Shown: positions 8,640-18,354, counted from the first letter of the stretch. The stretch is 64,000 bases of DNA from JADGNZ01 sp963715895 (GCA_963715895.1 OY970284.1:5022001-5086000), one strand, 5' to 3'. Numbers and translations are program-made. The notes: a model not told the origin generated them from the letters alone.

Positions 8640-11600
8640 ATGAGTTTCTCCGCCCCATTCATTCGCCGTCCTGTCGGCACCTCGCTGCTCAGCGCGGCGG
8701 TGCTCATGGCTGGTGCGCTCGGCTACATGAACCTTCCCGTGGCCCCGCTGCCGCAGGTCGAATTCCCCACCATCTCCGTTTCGGCCGGCCTTCCCGGCGC
8801 CGATCCGGAGACGATGGCATCGTCGGTGGCCACACCGTTGGAGCGGCAGTTCGGCCGGATCGCCGGCGTCACGCAGATGACCTCGAACAGCTCCTCCGGA
8901 TCGACCAACGTCACCCTGCAGTTCGAGCTCGACCGCGATATCGACGCCGCCGCGCGCGACGTACAGGCCGCCATCAACGCCGCCCGCGGACAGCTCCCGG
9001 CTAACCTGCCGACGAATCCGAACTGGCGGAAAGTCAATCCGGCCGACGCGCCGATCATGATCCTGGCCATGACCTCGGAGGTCATGACCCAGCCGCAGAT
9101 GTACGACGTCGGCGACTCCGTGCTGGCCCAGAAGATCTCGCAGATCGACGGCATCGGCCAGGTCACCGTGGGCGGCAGTTCGCGCCCCGCTGTCCGCGTC
9201 GAAGCGAATCCACTGCTGCTCAGCCAGATGAACGTCGGCCTCGACGCGGTCCGCACGGCCCTCGGCGCGGCAAACGCCAACCGGCCCAAGGGCGCCGTCG
9301 CCGGCACCGACCGCGCCTTCGTCATCAATTCAAACGATCAGCTCTTCAAAGCAAACCAGTACCGCAGCCTCATCGTCACCGCGCGCGACGGCAAGCCGGT
9401 CATTCTCTCCGAGGTTGCGGAGGTGAATGACTCAGTCGAGAACATCAATAGTGCCGGATCGGTCAACGGCAAACCGGCCATCTCCCTCGTCCTCTTCCGC
9501 CAGCCGGGAGCGAACATCATCGGCACCGTCGACCGCGTCCGCGCGCTCCTGCCGCAACTGCGCGCGGCCATTCCCCCCTCGATCCATCTCGACGTCGTGC
9601 TCGACCGGACCGGCACCATCCGCGGATCGGTGATCGACGTCGAGCGTACGCTGGTCATCTCCATCGCCCTGGTCATCCTGGTCGTCTTCGTCTTTCTGCG
9701 AAGCGGCTGGGCCACCGTCATCCCCAGCGTGGCCGTGCCGCTCTCGCTGGTGGGCACGTTCGGCGTGATGTACCTGCTCGGCTACTCGCTCGACAACCTC
9801 TCGCTCATGGCACTGACCATCTCCACAGGCTTCGTCGTCGACGACGCCATCGTCGTCATCGAGAACATCACCCGCCATCTCGAGCACGGACTGCGTCCGC
9901 TCGAAGCGGCGCTCAAAGGGGCCGCGGAGATCGGCTTCACCGTTTTCTCCATGAGCACCTCGCTCGTGGCCGTCTTCATCCCCATCCTGCTCATGGGCGG
10001 GCATCGTCGGGCGGCTCTTCCGCGAGTTCGCCGTCACGCTCAGCACCGCCATCGCCATCTCGCTCTTCGTCTCGCTGACGACCACTCCGATGATGTGCGC
10101 GAAGTTCCTCACCCCGCCCGGCGACCGGAAACACGGCCGCCTCTACCGCTGGAGCGAGAAGGCCTTCGACCGGCTGCGCGGCGGCTACGAGCACGCCCTC
10201 GACTTCGTCCTGGCCAACACGCTCCCGGTGCTCCTGGTCACCTTCGCAACGATCGGCTTTACGGTCTACCTCTACATCATCGTCCCGAAAGGCTTCTTCC
10301 CGCTGCAGGACACCGGGCGATTGACTGGGAACGTCCAGGCATCACAGGACACATCGTTCCCGGCCCTTCTGACCAAGCTCAACGCCTTCATGCGCATCGT
10401 CGAGAAAGATCCGGCTGTCGAGAACGTCATCTCCTTCACCGGCGGCGGACGCGGCGGCAACACCGCCAACATGTTCGTCTCGCTCAAGCCGCTGAGCGAG
10501 CGGAAGACATCGGCGCAGGAGATCATCGCCCGGCTGCGGCCGAAAACGGCGCACATCCCCGGAGCACAGCTGTTCATGAGCGCCGTGCAGGACGTGCGCG
10601 TCGGCGGCAGGCAGAGCAACTCCGACTATCAATACACGCTGCAAGGGGACAACGTCGCCGAGCTGATGTCGTGGTCGCCGAAGCTCGAGCGGGAGATGCA
10701 CAAGCTCAAAGAGGTGCGCGACGTCTCCAGCGACCAGCAGAACCACGGTCTACAGGCCACGATCATCATCGACCGCCAGACCGCCGCGCGCCTCGGCGTA
10801 TCGCTGGCCACCATCGACAGCACCCTCTACGACGCCTTCGGCCAGCGCCAGGTCTCGGTCATGTACAGCGGCATGAACCAGTATCACGTGATCCTGGAAG
10901 TCGATCCGAAGTACAGCATCTCGCCGGCCTCGCTGAGCAGCGTCTACGTCCACTCATCCGGCGGCCTCGACGTGCCGCTGAGCGCCTTCGCCAGCTTCGG
11001 CATCGACCAGACGCCGCTGTCGATTCCGCACCAGGGACAGTTCCCGGCCGTGACCATCTCCTTCAACCTGGCGCCGGGCGTCTCGCTCGGCGAAGCGACG
11101 AAGGCGATCGAGGATCTGGAGCGAACGATGAGCATGCCCTCATCCATCCATCCCGGCTTCCAGGGAACGGCGCAGGCTTTCCAGGCATCGCTCCAGAATG
11201 AACCGATACTGATCCTGGCCGCCCTGCTGGCCGTCTACATCGTCCTGGGCATCCTCTATGAAAGCCTGGTGCACCCGATCACGATTCTATCGACCCTGCC
11301 GTCGGCCGGCGTCGGCGCCCTGCTCGCGCTGCTGATCACGAACACCGAGTTCACCATCATCGCCCTGATCGGAATCATCCTCCTCATCGGCATCGTGAAG
11401 AAGAACGCCATCATGATGATCGACTTCGCCCTGGAGGCGGAGCGCAAGGAGGGAAAGAGTCCGCTCGACGCCATCCGCGAAGCGTGCCTCCTCCGCTTCC
11501 GCCCGATCATGATGACCACCATGGCCGCCCTCTTCGGCGGCCTGCCGCTGGCACTCGGGAGCAGGCGTCGGCAGCGAGATGCGCCGCCCCCTCGGCATCG

Positions 11601-11728
11601 CCATCGTCGGCGGCCTGATCGTCAGCCAGATGCTGACGCTCTTCACCACCCCCGTCACCTACCTCTACCTCGACCGCCTCCGCTGGCGCGCCCGCAAACG
11701 CCACGCCGCCGCGCACAGCACGGCGTAA
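8640..11728 (+). pseudogene. Second RND efflux permease (MdtC/AcrB-like) with two single-base frameshifts
   Basis: Homologous along its whole length to the permease upstream (about 1,029 residues if repaired). It has FIRRPVGTSLLSA at the N-terminus, D401/D402 in VVDDAIVVIENI, and RFRPIMMTT near the end. The first frame runs to GGG at 9999-10001, where an extra G shifts the frame; dropping one restores GIVGRLFREFAVTLS. The second shift is an extra G in GGG at 11557-11559; dropping one restores LGAGVGSEMRRPLG and leads to TAA 11726-11728. All RND core motifs survive once both are removed. Either the gene was recently inactivated or both sites are homopolymer sequencing errors; two errors of the same kind make the latter quite possible. 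Confidence 0.85.
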
Positions 11729-11793
11729 GCGCGCAGCACTGATGGAGATCGCGAAGCTGGAGTAAGGAACAGTACGCCGCTGCCGTTACGTTG

Positions 11794-11868
<75 letters not shown>

Positions 11869-11902
11869 TCGGATGCAACGAACGCCACGAGACCGCGAAA
11901 CC

Positions 11903-12304
11903 ATGCCCCCCACCCCACCCCGGCCGCCTATCACCACCGCCCTCCGACGCGGGCTGCGGCGGCGCTGTCCCGGTTGCGGTGAAGGGCAGCTCTTTCGACG
12001 CGGGCTGAAGACGTATGAGCGCTGCTCGGAGTGCCACCTTCTCTATCAACGCGACTACGGCGACACGTTGATGTTCATGATCATCACCGACCGCATCCCC
12101 ATCCTCTTCGGTATCGCCTTCCTCTACTTCGGCGTCCATCCCACCGGCTGGCTCAGCACCGCCTTCTTCTTCGGCGCGCTCTCCGTCCCGCTTCTGGCCA
12201 CCCTCCGCGAGCGCCAGGGCCTGGCCATCGCTCTCGACTACCTCCTGCGCGTCTACCTCCGCGATCCGTCCGATGAGATTCACGGCGGACGGGTCATTAC
12301 CTGA
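11903..12304 (+). CDS. DUF983 family membrane protein
   Basis: 133-residue protein with the DUF983 signature: a basic stretch, then a zinc-ribbon-like CxxC pair (C22/C25 in RRRCPGCGEGQLFRRG and C41/C44), followed by two hydrophobic segments (about 65-82 and 86-102). The function of the family is unknown; members sit in the inner membrane. An in-frame GTG at 11855 would put the start inside the upstream palindrome, so the ATG at 11903 is preferred although its ribosome-binding site is weak. The stop directly abuts the stop of the convergent gene at 12305. Confidence 0.75.
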   Translation: MPPTPPRPPITTALRRGLRRRCPGCGEGQLFRRGLKTYERCSECHLLYQRDYGDTLMFMIITDRIPILFGIAFLYFGVHPTGWLSTAFFFGALSVPLLATLRERQGLAIALDYLLRVYLRDPSDEIHGGRVIT

Positions 12305-12979
12305 TCAGCAGCCGACGGTCAGGAATTGCGCGGCGACGCCGGCCAGCGCGCCGTTCTTCGCTTTCGACGAAAGGTAGAGCGTCAGATCGCCGCTGTTCTC
12401 GCTGTTGGTGGTATTGACCAGCAGATCGAGCTTGCCGTCGCCGTCGAGGTCACCGGCCCAGGTGAAGTAGGGCGACGGTCCGGTGAACGAGACGTGCTGG
12501 TGTTCCCCCGGGAAGGCCGTGTAGACGAAGAGCTCCTGACTCTGCACGCCATCGGAGAGAACGAGCGGACAGCGGAAGCTGGGAGATAGAGTCTTCCGAG
12601 GCTTGCAGGAGAGGGTGAGCGTGTAGCGCGCCGGCGAATCGGGGAGGGTCAACGGCACCGCTTTTCCGAGCTCGAGATCGCCGTTGCCGGGGAAGACCGC
12701 CGTGGTCACCGCTCCCTCGTGCAACTCGGAGCCGCGGAGGAGCGCCACCAGCGAATCGTCGAATGCAGGGGTGACGGTGACCCGTTTTCCGTCCGGATAA
12801 CTACTCTGATCAGCGGGATCCGGGCTGGCTACATGAATGGTGACCGGCCGTAGCGCGCTCCCCTTCTCATCCCACACCAGCGCCAGCCATCGCTGCCCGC
12901 TGACGGCGCGGACTTCATCGCCATGAAACGATCCCGGCTCGAGCAAGTGAATGGCGAGGAGCAGTGCGAAAGGAAGCAT
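12305..12979 (-). CDS. Small secreted protein with an FG-GAP-like calcium loop
   Basis: 224 residues. The first 18 or so form a signal peptide (MLPFALLLAIHLLEPGSF). Near residue 180 is AGDLDGDGKLDLLVNT, a DxDxDGxxD loop of the kind found in FG-GAP/VCBS and EF-hand repeats; only one copy is present. The C-terminus ends in Cys. The frame stays open upstream as far as 13636, but that part runs through simple repeats and across the DUF3667 gene, so the ATG at 12979 before the signal peptide is chosen. Role unknown; probably exported. Confidence 0.7.
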   Translation of the reverse strand: MLPFALLLAIHLLEPGSFHGDEVRAVSGQRWLALVWDEKGSALRPVTIHVASPDPADQSSYPDGKRVTVTPAFDDSLVALLRGSELHEGAVTTAVFPGNGDLELGKAVPLTLPDSPARYTLTLSCKPRKTLSPSFRCPLVLSDGVQSQELFVYTAFPGEHQHVSFTGPSPYFTWAGDLDGDGKLDLLVNTTNSENSGDLTLYLSSKAKNGALAGVAAQFLTVGC

Positions 12980-13002
12980 GGCGATAGTTTGCGCCTGTTT
13001 GT

Positions 13003-13165
13003 GCGAGGTTGCGAGGTTGCGAGGTCTCGGGGTCTCGGGGTCTCGGGGTCTCGGGGTTGCTAAGTTGCTAGGTTCCTGAAAAGCGTTCAAAGCAACCAGC
13101 AACCTTGCAACCCAGCAACCACCACCGCGCGACCGCGCAACCCCGAGACCCCGCAACCCCGTAAA
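13003..13165. repeat. Intergenic simple-repeat cluster
   Basis: Contains four exact tandem copies of GGTCTCGG (13023-13054), flanked by GAGGTTGC repeats on the left. To the right are AGCAACC, ACCGCGC and CCCCGAGACCCC blocks that are partly inverted copies of the left side. No gene is seen. It lies between the divergent genes starting at 12979 and 13184, so their promoters must be within or beside it. Confidence 0.6.
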
Positions 13166-13183
13166 CGGTACACTCCCGCACCA

Positions 13184-14011
13184 ATGATGGAACATCCGGC
13201 CTCCCTGACGAAGTGTACGAACTGCGGGGTGGCCTCCGCGGACGTCTATTGCGCCCGCTGCGGCGAGAGGCAGCCGGGGCATCACGACCTCAGCGTTGCC
13301 CACTTCGCGCATGACGTCTTTCACGAGATCGTCCACGTCGACTCGAAGCTCTTCCTCACCCTGCGCGATCTCATCGCCAAACCCGGATTCCTGACCCAGG
13401 AGTATTTCGCGGGACGCAAGTCGCGCTACATCCCGGCCTTGCGACTCTTCCTCGTCCTCTTCGCGCTGCAGTTCCTGGCCTTCACCATCTACACGCCAGC
13501 GGCGATCTACAGGGTGAGGTCGCTCGAGAAGTTCACCAACGGCGAGGCCCTCGAGAGGCTGGTCGAGAAGGCGGCACTCAAGCGCCACCTGACGCGCGAG
13601 GCCTTCGAAGAACAGCTCGACGAGCGGTGGCACCATAACTATTCACTGCTGCAGCTCTTCCAAATCCTCGGCGTGGCCCTCGTGCTGAAGGTGCTGTATT
13701 ACCGGCGCTATCTCGCCGAGCATCTCGTGTTCGCGGCACACTTCCTGGCCTTCTCGTACATAGTCACCCTCGTCGTCGACTGGCCGATCTACGCCGTGGC
13801 CGGATTCCACCCGGGAGCGGTGCAGAAGGCCGTCTCCGCGGTCACGATCATCATCGCCCTCGTCTATCTCTTTTTCGCGCAGCGCCGTTTCTACGGGAAC
13901 ACCCCCGCATTAACGGCGTTCAAGACCCTGCTGCTGTGGGGTGGACGCGCGGCCGTCAACATCGCCCTCATCGGCGGCTCGCTCATCGTCGCCGTTCTGA
14001 TGGTGCGCTGA
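13184..14011 (+). CDS. DUF3667 family membrane protein
   Basis: 275 residues. It opens with a zinc-ribbon (C11, C14, C23, C26 in KCTNCG...YCARCGER), then the DUF3667 region DSKLFLTLRDLIAKPGFLTQEYFAGRKSRYIPALRLFL, cut here at its recognisable blocks, and four or five transmembrane segments (about 85-105, 160-180, 190-210, 225-245, 255-272). Unknown function; members are predicted inner-membrane proteins. ATG codons at 13184 and 13187 are equally possible, with no clear ribosome-binding site. Confidence 0.75.
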   Translation: MMEHPASLTKCTNCGVASADVYCARCGERQPGHHDLSVAHFAHDVFHEIVHVDSKLFLTLRDLIAKPGFLTQEYFAGRKSRYIPALRLFLVLFALQFLAFTIYTPAAIYRVRSLEKFTNGEALERLVEKAALKRHLTREAFEEQLDERWHHNYSLLQLFQILGVALVLKVLYYRRYLAEHLVFAAHFLAFSYIVTLVVDWPIYAVAGFHPGAVQKAVSAVTIIIALVYLFFAQRRFYGNTPALTAFKTLLLWGGRAAVNIALIGGSLIVAVLMVR

Positions 14012-14062
14012 GGCGAGCCCCACGAGTCCTCCACGGGTACAATTCCCATGGGAGGCAACAGC

Positions 14063-16093
14063 GTGTCCTATCGTTTCTGGTTATCCGTTTGTCTGGCCGT
14101 ACCCGTTTCTCTTTCCGCCCAGAACTATCGGATCGACACCGTTGCCGGAATCGGCACGTTCGGAGGCGACGGCGGTCCGGCCACCGCGGCGCTGCTGACC
14201 CCCGGCGCCGTTGCCGTCGACGGCAACGGGACGGTCTATGTTGCCGACAATCAGAACGACCGGATCCGCAGAATCGACAGCTCCGGCACCATCACCACGC
14301 TGATCGGCAGAGGCTACAGCACCTTCCGCGGCGACTATGGCCCCCCCGCGTTCGCTGGGATGACCACCGCCGCCAGCCTGGCGCTGGATGCTTCCGGCAA
14401 TCTCTACTTCACCGACGACGGCAACCAGCGGATCCGCGAAGTCACCGCCAGCGGCACGGTCCTGACCGTCGCCGGAAACGGAACATGCGGCACGACCTCG
14501 AACGGCATGAAGGCCGCGCAGGCGCCCCTATGCGACGTCGAGAGCGTCGCCGTCGATGCGCAGGGGCGGCTCTTCTTCGGCTCCTCGAGCCAGATCTGGC
14601 TTGTAGCGGCCGACGGCGGGCTGGTCCAGGTCGCCGGGAACGGCGGATTCGGCAGTGGCGGCGATGGAGGTCCGGCCGTGGCGGCGCCGATCGGCTTTCC
14701 CGGCAGCCTCGCCGTCGACCCCACAGGAAATGTCTACATCGCCGATCAGTTCAACTTCGCGATCCGCGAAGTGACCACGGACAAGGTGATTCATACCGTC
14801 GTCACCATCGCCGACAACACCGCAACGACGGTAACCCTCGCGGTAGACGCCGCGGGCGCTCTCTTTTTTGCCACCGGCACCAAGCAGGTGTTCAAAGTGC
14901 AGGGCTCCCCCTCCGTCGTGGCCACGCTGACAGGCGTTGAAACCGCGGACTTTCTCGCCATCGACCGGACCGGTTCGCTTTACGTCTCTTCCATCACCGA
15001 CGAGCGGCTCCTGAAAATCAGCAACGGCAGCACGGCCGTCATCGCCGGCGCCTATCCGTACACTCTCGACCCGCTGCCCAACCCGGCCCGCAGCGTGCGC
15101 CTGCATCTCAATCCCCTGCTCATCGGCCTGGCCGTCGACTCCGCGGGGAACGTCTATTTCCCGGAACTGGCCGGCGATCTGGTGCAACGCATCGACAAAG
15201 TGACGCCCGCCGGCACGATGACCGCGCTGAACACGCCGGCCAAACTTCCCACCGGCGGCGATTTCACCGTGCAGGCCGTGGTCGTCGGCCCGGCCGGAGC
15301 GATCTACTTCAGCACCTTCACGCAGGTGTACCGGCTGGAGACCGGCGGAAGCGTCACCCTCATCGCAGGCGCTCCGGGATTCCCCTCGGCCGTAGGCGAC
15401 GGAGGTCCGGCCACGTCCGCCAAAATCAGCAATCCATCGAGCCTGGCTTTTGACGCGGCCGGGAACCTCTACATCACAGAGCCGTTCGACAGCCGCGTGC
15501 GCAAAGTGACGCCGCAAGGGACGATCACCACCTTCGCCGGTACCGGTCACGCCGGCTACAGCGGCGATGGAGGACCGGCCACCATCGCCCTCCTCTCGAC
15601 GCCGGTCGATGTGAAGACCGACAACAACGGGAATGTCTTCATCGGCGATCTGACCGCCTCGGTGGTCCGAAAGGTGGCCCCGAACGGCACCATCACCACG
15701 GTGGCCGGCAACGGGACGAAAGGATTCAGCGGCGACGGCGGCCCGGCGACGCAGGCGATGATCAGCGGTGCCGCCGCAATCGCCGTTGACCCCTCCGGCA
15801 ACCTCTTCATCGCCGACCATCCTTCCGCCGCCTCCACGATCTCTCCCGCCTCCGACAACAACCGCATCCGCATGGTGAACACCTCGGGGGTCATCACCAC
15901 CCTCGCCGGCCCCGCCCCCGGCTACAACGGCGAAGGCATCGCCGCGACCGCGTCAGCCATGGGCGACCCTGTCGCTCTCGCCGCCGACGCGCAGGGCAAT
16001 ATCTACGTGAACGAGTCCGGCACCCAGCGCATCCGAAAACTGACCCCGCTGGCCGCTCCGGTGCAGAACAAGCGGCGGGCCTGTTGTCACTGA
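14063..16093 (+). CDS. Secreted NHL-repeat protein
   Basis: About 676 residues: a signal peptide ending near LSAQN, then a series of NHL-type repeats (VDGNGTVYVADNQNDRIRRI, VDPTGNVYIADQFNFAIREV and others) alternating with the GDGGPAT block seen at least four times. NHL repeats form a beta-propeller. This class of large secreted NHL proteins is common in Acidobacteriota; a ligand is not inferable. The GTG at 14063 is chosen because GGAGG sits seven bases upstream; an in-frame ATG at 14048 lies before that site. No membrane anchor or sorting motif at the C-terminus (KRRACCH). Confidence 0.85.
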   Translation: MSYRFWLSVCLAVPVSLSAQNYRIDTVAGIGTFGGDGGPATAALLTPGAVAVDGNGTVYVADNQNDRIRRIDSSGTITTLIGRGYSTFRGDYGPPAFAGMTTAASLALDASGNLYFTDDGNQRIREVTASGTVLTVAGNGTCGTTSNGMKAAQAPLCDVESVAVDAQGRLFFGSSSQIWLVAADGGLVQVAGNGGFGSGGDGGPAVAAPIGFPGSLAVDPTGNVYIADQFNFAIREVTTDKVIHTVVTIADNTATTVTLAVDAAGALFFATGTKQVFKVQGSPSVVATLTGVETADFLAIDRTGSLYVSSITDERLLKISNGSTAVIAGAYPYTLDPLPNPARSVRLHLNPLLIGLAVDSAGNVYFPELAGDLVQRIDKVTPAGTMTALNTPAKLPTGGDFTVQAVVVGPAGAIYFSTFTQVYRLETGGSVTLIAGAPGFPSAVGDGGPATSAKISNPSSLAFDAAGNLYITEPFDSRVRKVTPQGTITTFAGTGHAGYSGDGGPATIALLSTPVDVKTDNNGNVFIGDLTASVVRKVAPNGTITTVAGNGTKGFSGDGGPATQAMISGAAAIAVDPSGNLFIADHPSAASTISPASDNNRIRMVNTSGVITTLAGPAPGYNGEGIAATASAMGDPVALAADAQGNIYVNESGTQRIRKLTPLAAPVQNKRRACCH

Positions 16094-16100
16094 TCGAGTC

Positions 16101-16583
16101 TCAGACGATGGTGCGATTCTCGAGGTTGTGGCTGACCGACATCGGCTCGGCGTTCTTCTGCGGGATGTAGTGGTAGTGGACGATGCCGTAGTCGAGAGAG
16201 ATGTTCTCGACCGGGATGTCCCCCGGCCCGCCGGAGACGCTGTAGTTGGCGATGATGACGTGCTCCATGACGATGGTCAGGTACTTCACCGGTTCGCTGC
16301 CCGCCGCCCCGTCGGCACGGAAGCAGGTGACCGTAGCCTTACCGATCTGCTTACCGCTCCAGGAATACCGGAGCAGGCTGTTGGTAGCAACGTCCAGGTA
16401 TTTCGTGAGGTTGAAGTACGCGTGATTGGCCTGCTCGACGCTCCCCAAGCCGGGCGCGCCCCTGGTTGGCTGCACGAACCCATGACTCCAGGAGAGCACT
16501 TCGATCTCCCCCTGATGCCCCGGCGCGGTCGACCCGCCGCCGATGTCCGGATCTTCAAACTTGATGTACATGTTGCTCGCCAT
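16101..16583 (-). CDS. hcp: Hcp family type VI secretion tube protein
   Basis: 160 residues matching Hcp along the full length: MASNMYIKFEDPDIGG at the start, HQGEIEVLSWSHGF, LTKYLDVATNSLL, SGKQIGKATVTCFRADG, VIIANYSVSGG and VENISLDYG. Hcp forms hexameric rings that stack into the tube expelled by type VI secretion and can also carry effectors. The ATG at 16583 has AGGAGAG just upstream. No other type VI gene is in the window, so this is an orphan copy. It converges on the NHL gene and lies 120 bp left of the tRNA beside the prophage. Confidence 0.9.
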   Translation of the reverse strand: MASNMYIKFEDPDIGGGSTAPGHQGEIEVLSWSHGFVQPTRGAPGLGSVEQANHAYFNLTKYLDVATNSLLRYSWSGKQIGKATVTCFRADGAAGSEPVKYLTIVMEHVIIANYSVSGGPGDIPVENISLDYGIVHYHYIPQKNAEPMSVSHNLENRTIV

Positions 16584-16702
16584 GGCATCTCTCCTCTCGC
16601 CGAGGAGTATACGTTCGGCGTCGGAATGCCGCCTCCCCACCCGGCGTTACCCGCCCTTGACCGCGGAAGAGCCACACGCTATCTTCCGCCTCCCACCACT
16701 CT

Positions 16703-16778
16703 GGCGCATTCGTCTAGGGGTCCAGGACGCCGCCCTCTCACGGCGGTAACACGGGTTCAAATCCCGTATGCGCTACCA
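16703..16778 (+). tRNA. tRNA-Glu (anticodon CTC)
   Basis: Acceptor GGCGCAT pairs with ATGCGCT (G1-U72 wobble). The anticodon stem CCGCC/GGCGG encloses loop CTCTCAC with anticodon CTC. The T arm is ACGGG-TTCAAAT-CCCGT, and the CCA end is encoded (16776-16778). Its 3' end is the likely left edge of the prophage. Confidence 0.92.
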
Positions 16779-16921
16779 ACCTTCCGCTCTCCTCAATCGA
16801 CTCAATCACTTACAAGGGCTCAACTTAACCGGGGGAGTAGTTACTGCCTTGTTGGGGTGTAGCTGGGGTACATTTGGGGTACATTTGGGGACATCGGAGT
16901 ACATCGCAGCGGTGCGGCTTC
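16779..16921. other. Probable left prophage end (attL flank) with tandem 11-mers
   Basis: Non-coding stretch between the tRNA and the first phage gene. GGGGTACATTT occurs twice in direct tandem (16865-16875, 16876-16886), followed by a partial third copy and preceded by a diverged GGGGTGTAGCT. Such short repeats next to a tRNA 3' end resemble integrase arm-type sites. A second copy of the tRNA 3' end was not found to the right, so the exact core is not established. Confidence 0.45.
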
Positions 16922-17146
16922 CTACTTTTCGGCCGGATCGGCGGTGGCCTGCGACGGGTGACCATCGGACTTCAGCAGGAACGCGACGACGGTCGTTGCT
17001 GCGCCTGACATCCATGCCCAGAAGATTTTCACGTCAATGAGCTGGTGCCAGAGCGTGAGATCGTTGACCTTCACGACCTCGGCGATGGCCACGACAACAA
17101 GACCTCCGAGGATGAGTGCCTGACGCTTCGTCATCGAGGCTTTCAT
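16922..17146 (-). CDS. Small two-TM phage protein, holin candidate
   Basis: 74 residues with two hydrophobic segments (about 11-27 and 42-60: ALILGGLVVVAIAEVV and FWAWMSGAATTVVAFLL) and a charged tail, the size and shape of a class II holin. Last gene of the - strand late region, next to other small membrane proteins and the DUF5675 gene. Holin is inferred from size, topology and place; there is no family match that I recognise. Its ATG overlaps the TGA of a small frame upstream (ATGA). Confidence 0.55.
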   Translation of the reverse strand: MKASMTKRQALILGGLVVVAIAEVVKVNDLTLWHQLIDVKIFWAWMSGAATTVVAFLLKSDGHPSQATADPAEK

Positions 17147-17319
17147 GTTTGCTCTCCAGTCTCATGCAGCGCTTCGTTCACTGCCGCGCGTCTGAGCGAG
17201 CGTCTTACGCGCAAGAGGGTGAGCGCGAATAGTTGGCGCGCAGCGGCGATCGCGGCGGCGTCACCGCTCAGCAAGTCGCGCCGGCACCGTCCGGCTTCGG
17301 GAATCAACGAGCAATGCAT
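17143..17319 (-). CDS. Small 58-residue phage open reading frame
   Basis: Begins MHCSLIPEAGRCRRD, rich in Arg and Ala, and ends with a TGA overlapping the holin candidate's ATG. GAGG lies seven bases before the ATG. No recognised domain and no lipobox. The 4-base overlap and ribosome-binding site support it, but it is short and may be spurious. Confidence 0.35.
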   Translation of the reverse strand: MHCSLIPEAGRCRRDLLSGDAAAIAAARQLFALTLLRVRRSLRRAAVNEALHETGEQT

Positions 17320-17328
17320 CGGAGCGCC

Positions 17329-18297
17329 TCACTGCGGCAAGCGGGCGACCTGCGTGCCGCCGTCGCCGATCGAGATAAAGGGGTAGACGCCAGACGGCAA
17401 CGATCCACTGAGCCCCGCGGTGCATGAGACGAGGCACATCTTCACGCTGCACCCGGTTGCGCAGAGCCTCCCGATCCCGAACTGCGAGATGCCGGGAGCT
17501 GCAACGTGCGTCTCTGAAACGCAGTCATCGGTGGTGACGCAGACGAGCAGGTCGAATTGCACCCCCGAACTCGTCGTGTTCAGAACGGTCGGATAGGAAC
17601 CGACCTGTGGGCTCACGTCGGTCCGGATCATGTTGAACGTGAGCGAGGAGCCGGCCGACTGCACGAGGAACTTTGTGAGCGCAGGGCATTCGAACTTCGC
17701 CAGACCATCACTGAAGGAAAGGAACACCGCCGCCTGCAGGTGGGAATCGACCGCGAGGCCGTACAAACCAGCCGCCGAGCTTGGCCCGAACTGATGCCAG
17801 TCCGGATCAAAATTCTTGTCGATGCGCTTGACGATCGTCCACGACACCGGCTGCAACGTGATGGTCGGCTCGAGCACGATCGGATCGAAGCCAGGGCTGA
17901 CGAACGTACGGTGCCCGACCTTCTGCGTCACGGTCGTTGTGCCTGCGTTCGTGAAGTAGCCGTCCGTCGTCCACAGCGACGTTGCTCCGATCATCAGCAT
18001 GCCGCCAGATGACTGCACGTCCTCGGAGACGGGTTTGAGCGACATGGCGGTGATTGCGCCACTCTTGCGCCACATCGACTGGTCCGTTTTCACCTGCTCG
18101 GTGAAATCGGCGATCTGCGAAACGTCAGCGCTGTACACACGCGCCTCAAGGGTGTCGACGTACCTGTACGCGATCCCGCGAGCGGCCACGGTGTGCGGAA
18201 TCAAGGCCACGACCGTGGCGACGAACATGGCCAGGAGGTAGTTGACCGGAACGGGGATGCGGGAGTGCCGGGTGAGACGAATGACATGTTTCTTCAA
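17329..18297 (-). CDS. Membrane-anchored phage protein of unknown function
   Basis: 322 residues starting at TTG 18297, with AAAGGAG about six bases upstream. Longer frames to 18366 would cross the terminator hairpin. The N-terminus is basic followed by a hydrophobic stretch (VNYLLAMFVATVVALI), so it is exported or anchored. The remainder is beta-rich with six Cys in the last 90 residues (LLVCVTTDDC, RLCATGC, KMCLVSC), suggesting disulfides. No family recognised. The place between DUF5675 and the holin candidate suggests a late accessory or lysis-zone gene. Confidence 0.6.
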   Translation of the reverse strand: MKKHVIRLTRHSRIPVPVNYLLAMFVATVVALIPHTVAARGIAYRYVDTLEARVYSADVSQIADFTEQVKTDQSMWRKSGAITAMSLKPVSEDVQSSGGMLMIGATSLWTTDGYFTNAGTTTVTQKVGHRTFVSPGFDPIVLEPTITLQPVSWTIVKRIDKNFDPDWHQFGPSSAAGLYGLAVDSHLQAAVFLSFSDGLAKFECPALTKFLVQSAGSSLTFNMIRTDVSPQVGSYPTVLNTTSSGVQFDLLVCVTTDDCVSETHVAAPGISQFGIGRLCATGCSVKMCLVSCTAGLSGSLPSGVYPFISIGDGGTQVARLPQ

Positions 18298-18321
18298 GGG
18301 GGCTCCTTTAGGTTTTGATCT

Positions 18322-18354
18322 GAAAAAGCGAAAGCCGCCCCTCGAGGGGCGGCT
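18322..18354 (-). terminator. Phage terminator after the DUF5675 gene
   Basis: Perfect 10-bp stem AGCCGCCCCT / AGGGGCGGCT (18333-18354). Read on the - strand it is followed by TTCGCTTTTTC. Confidence 0.8.

Noticed and set aside
13023..13054. Four tandem 8-mers considered as a CRISPR-like array
   Set aside because: Units are only 8 bp with no spacers and no cas genes; a simple tandem repeat.
12980..13636. N-terminal extension of the small secreted protein on the - strand to 443 residues
   Set aside because: The extra part runs antisense over the DUF3667 gene and through simple repeats; the signal peptide starts at the ATG 12979.
16128..16862. Forward 244-codon frame opposite Hcp
   Set aside because: It is antisense to the well-conserved Hcp gene and runs across the tRNA; a shadow frame.
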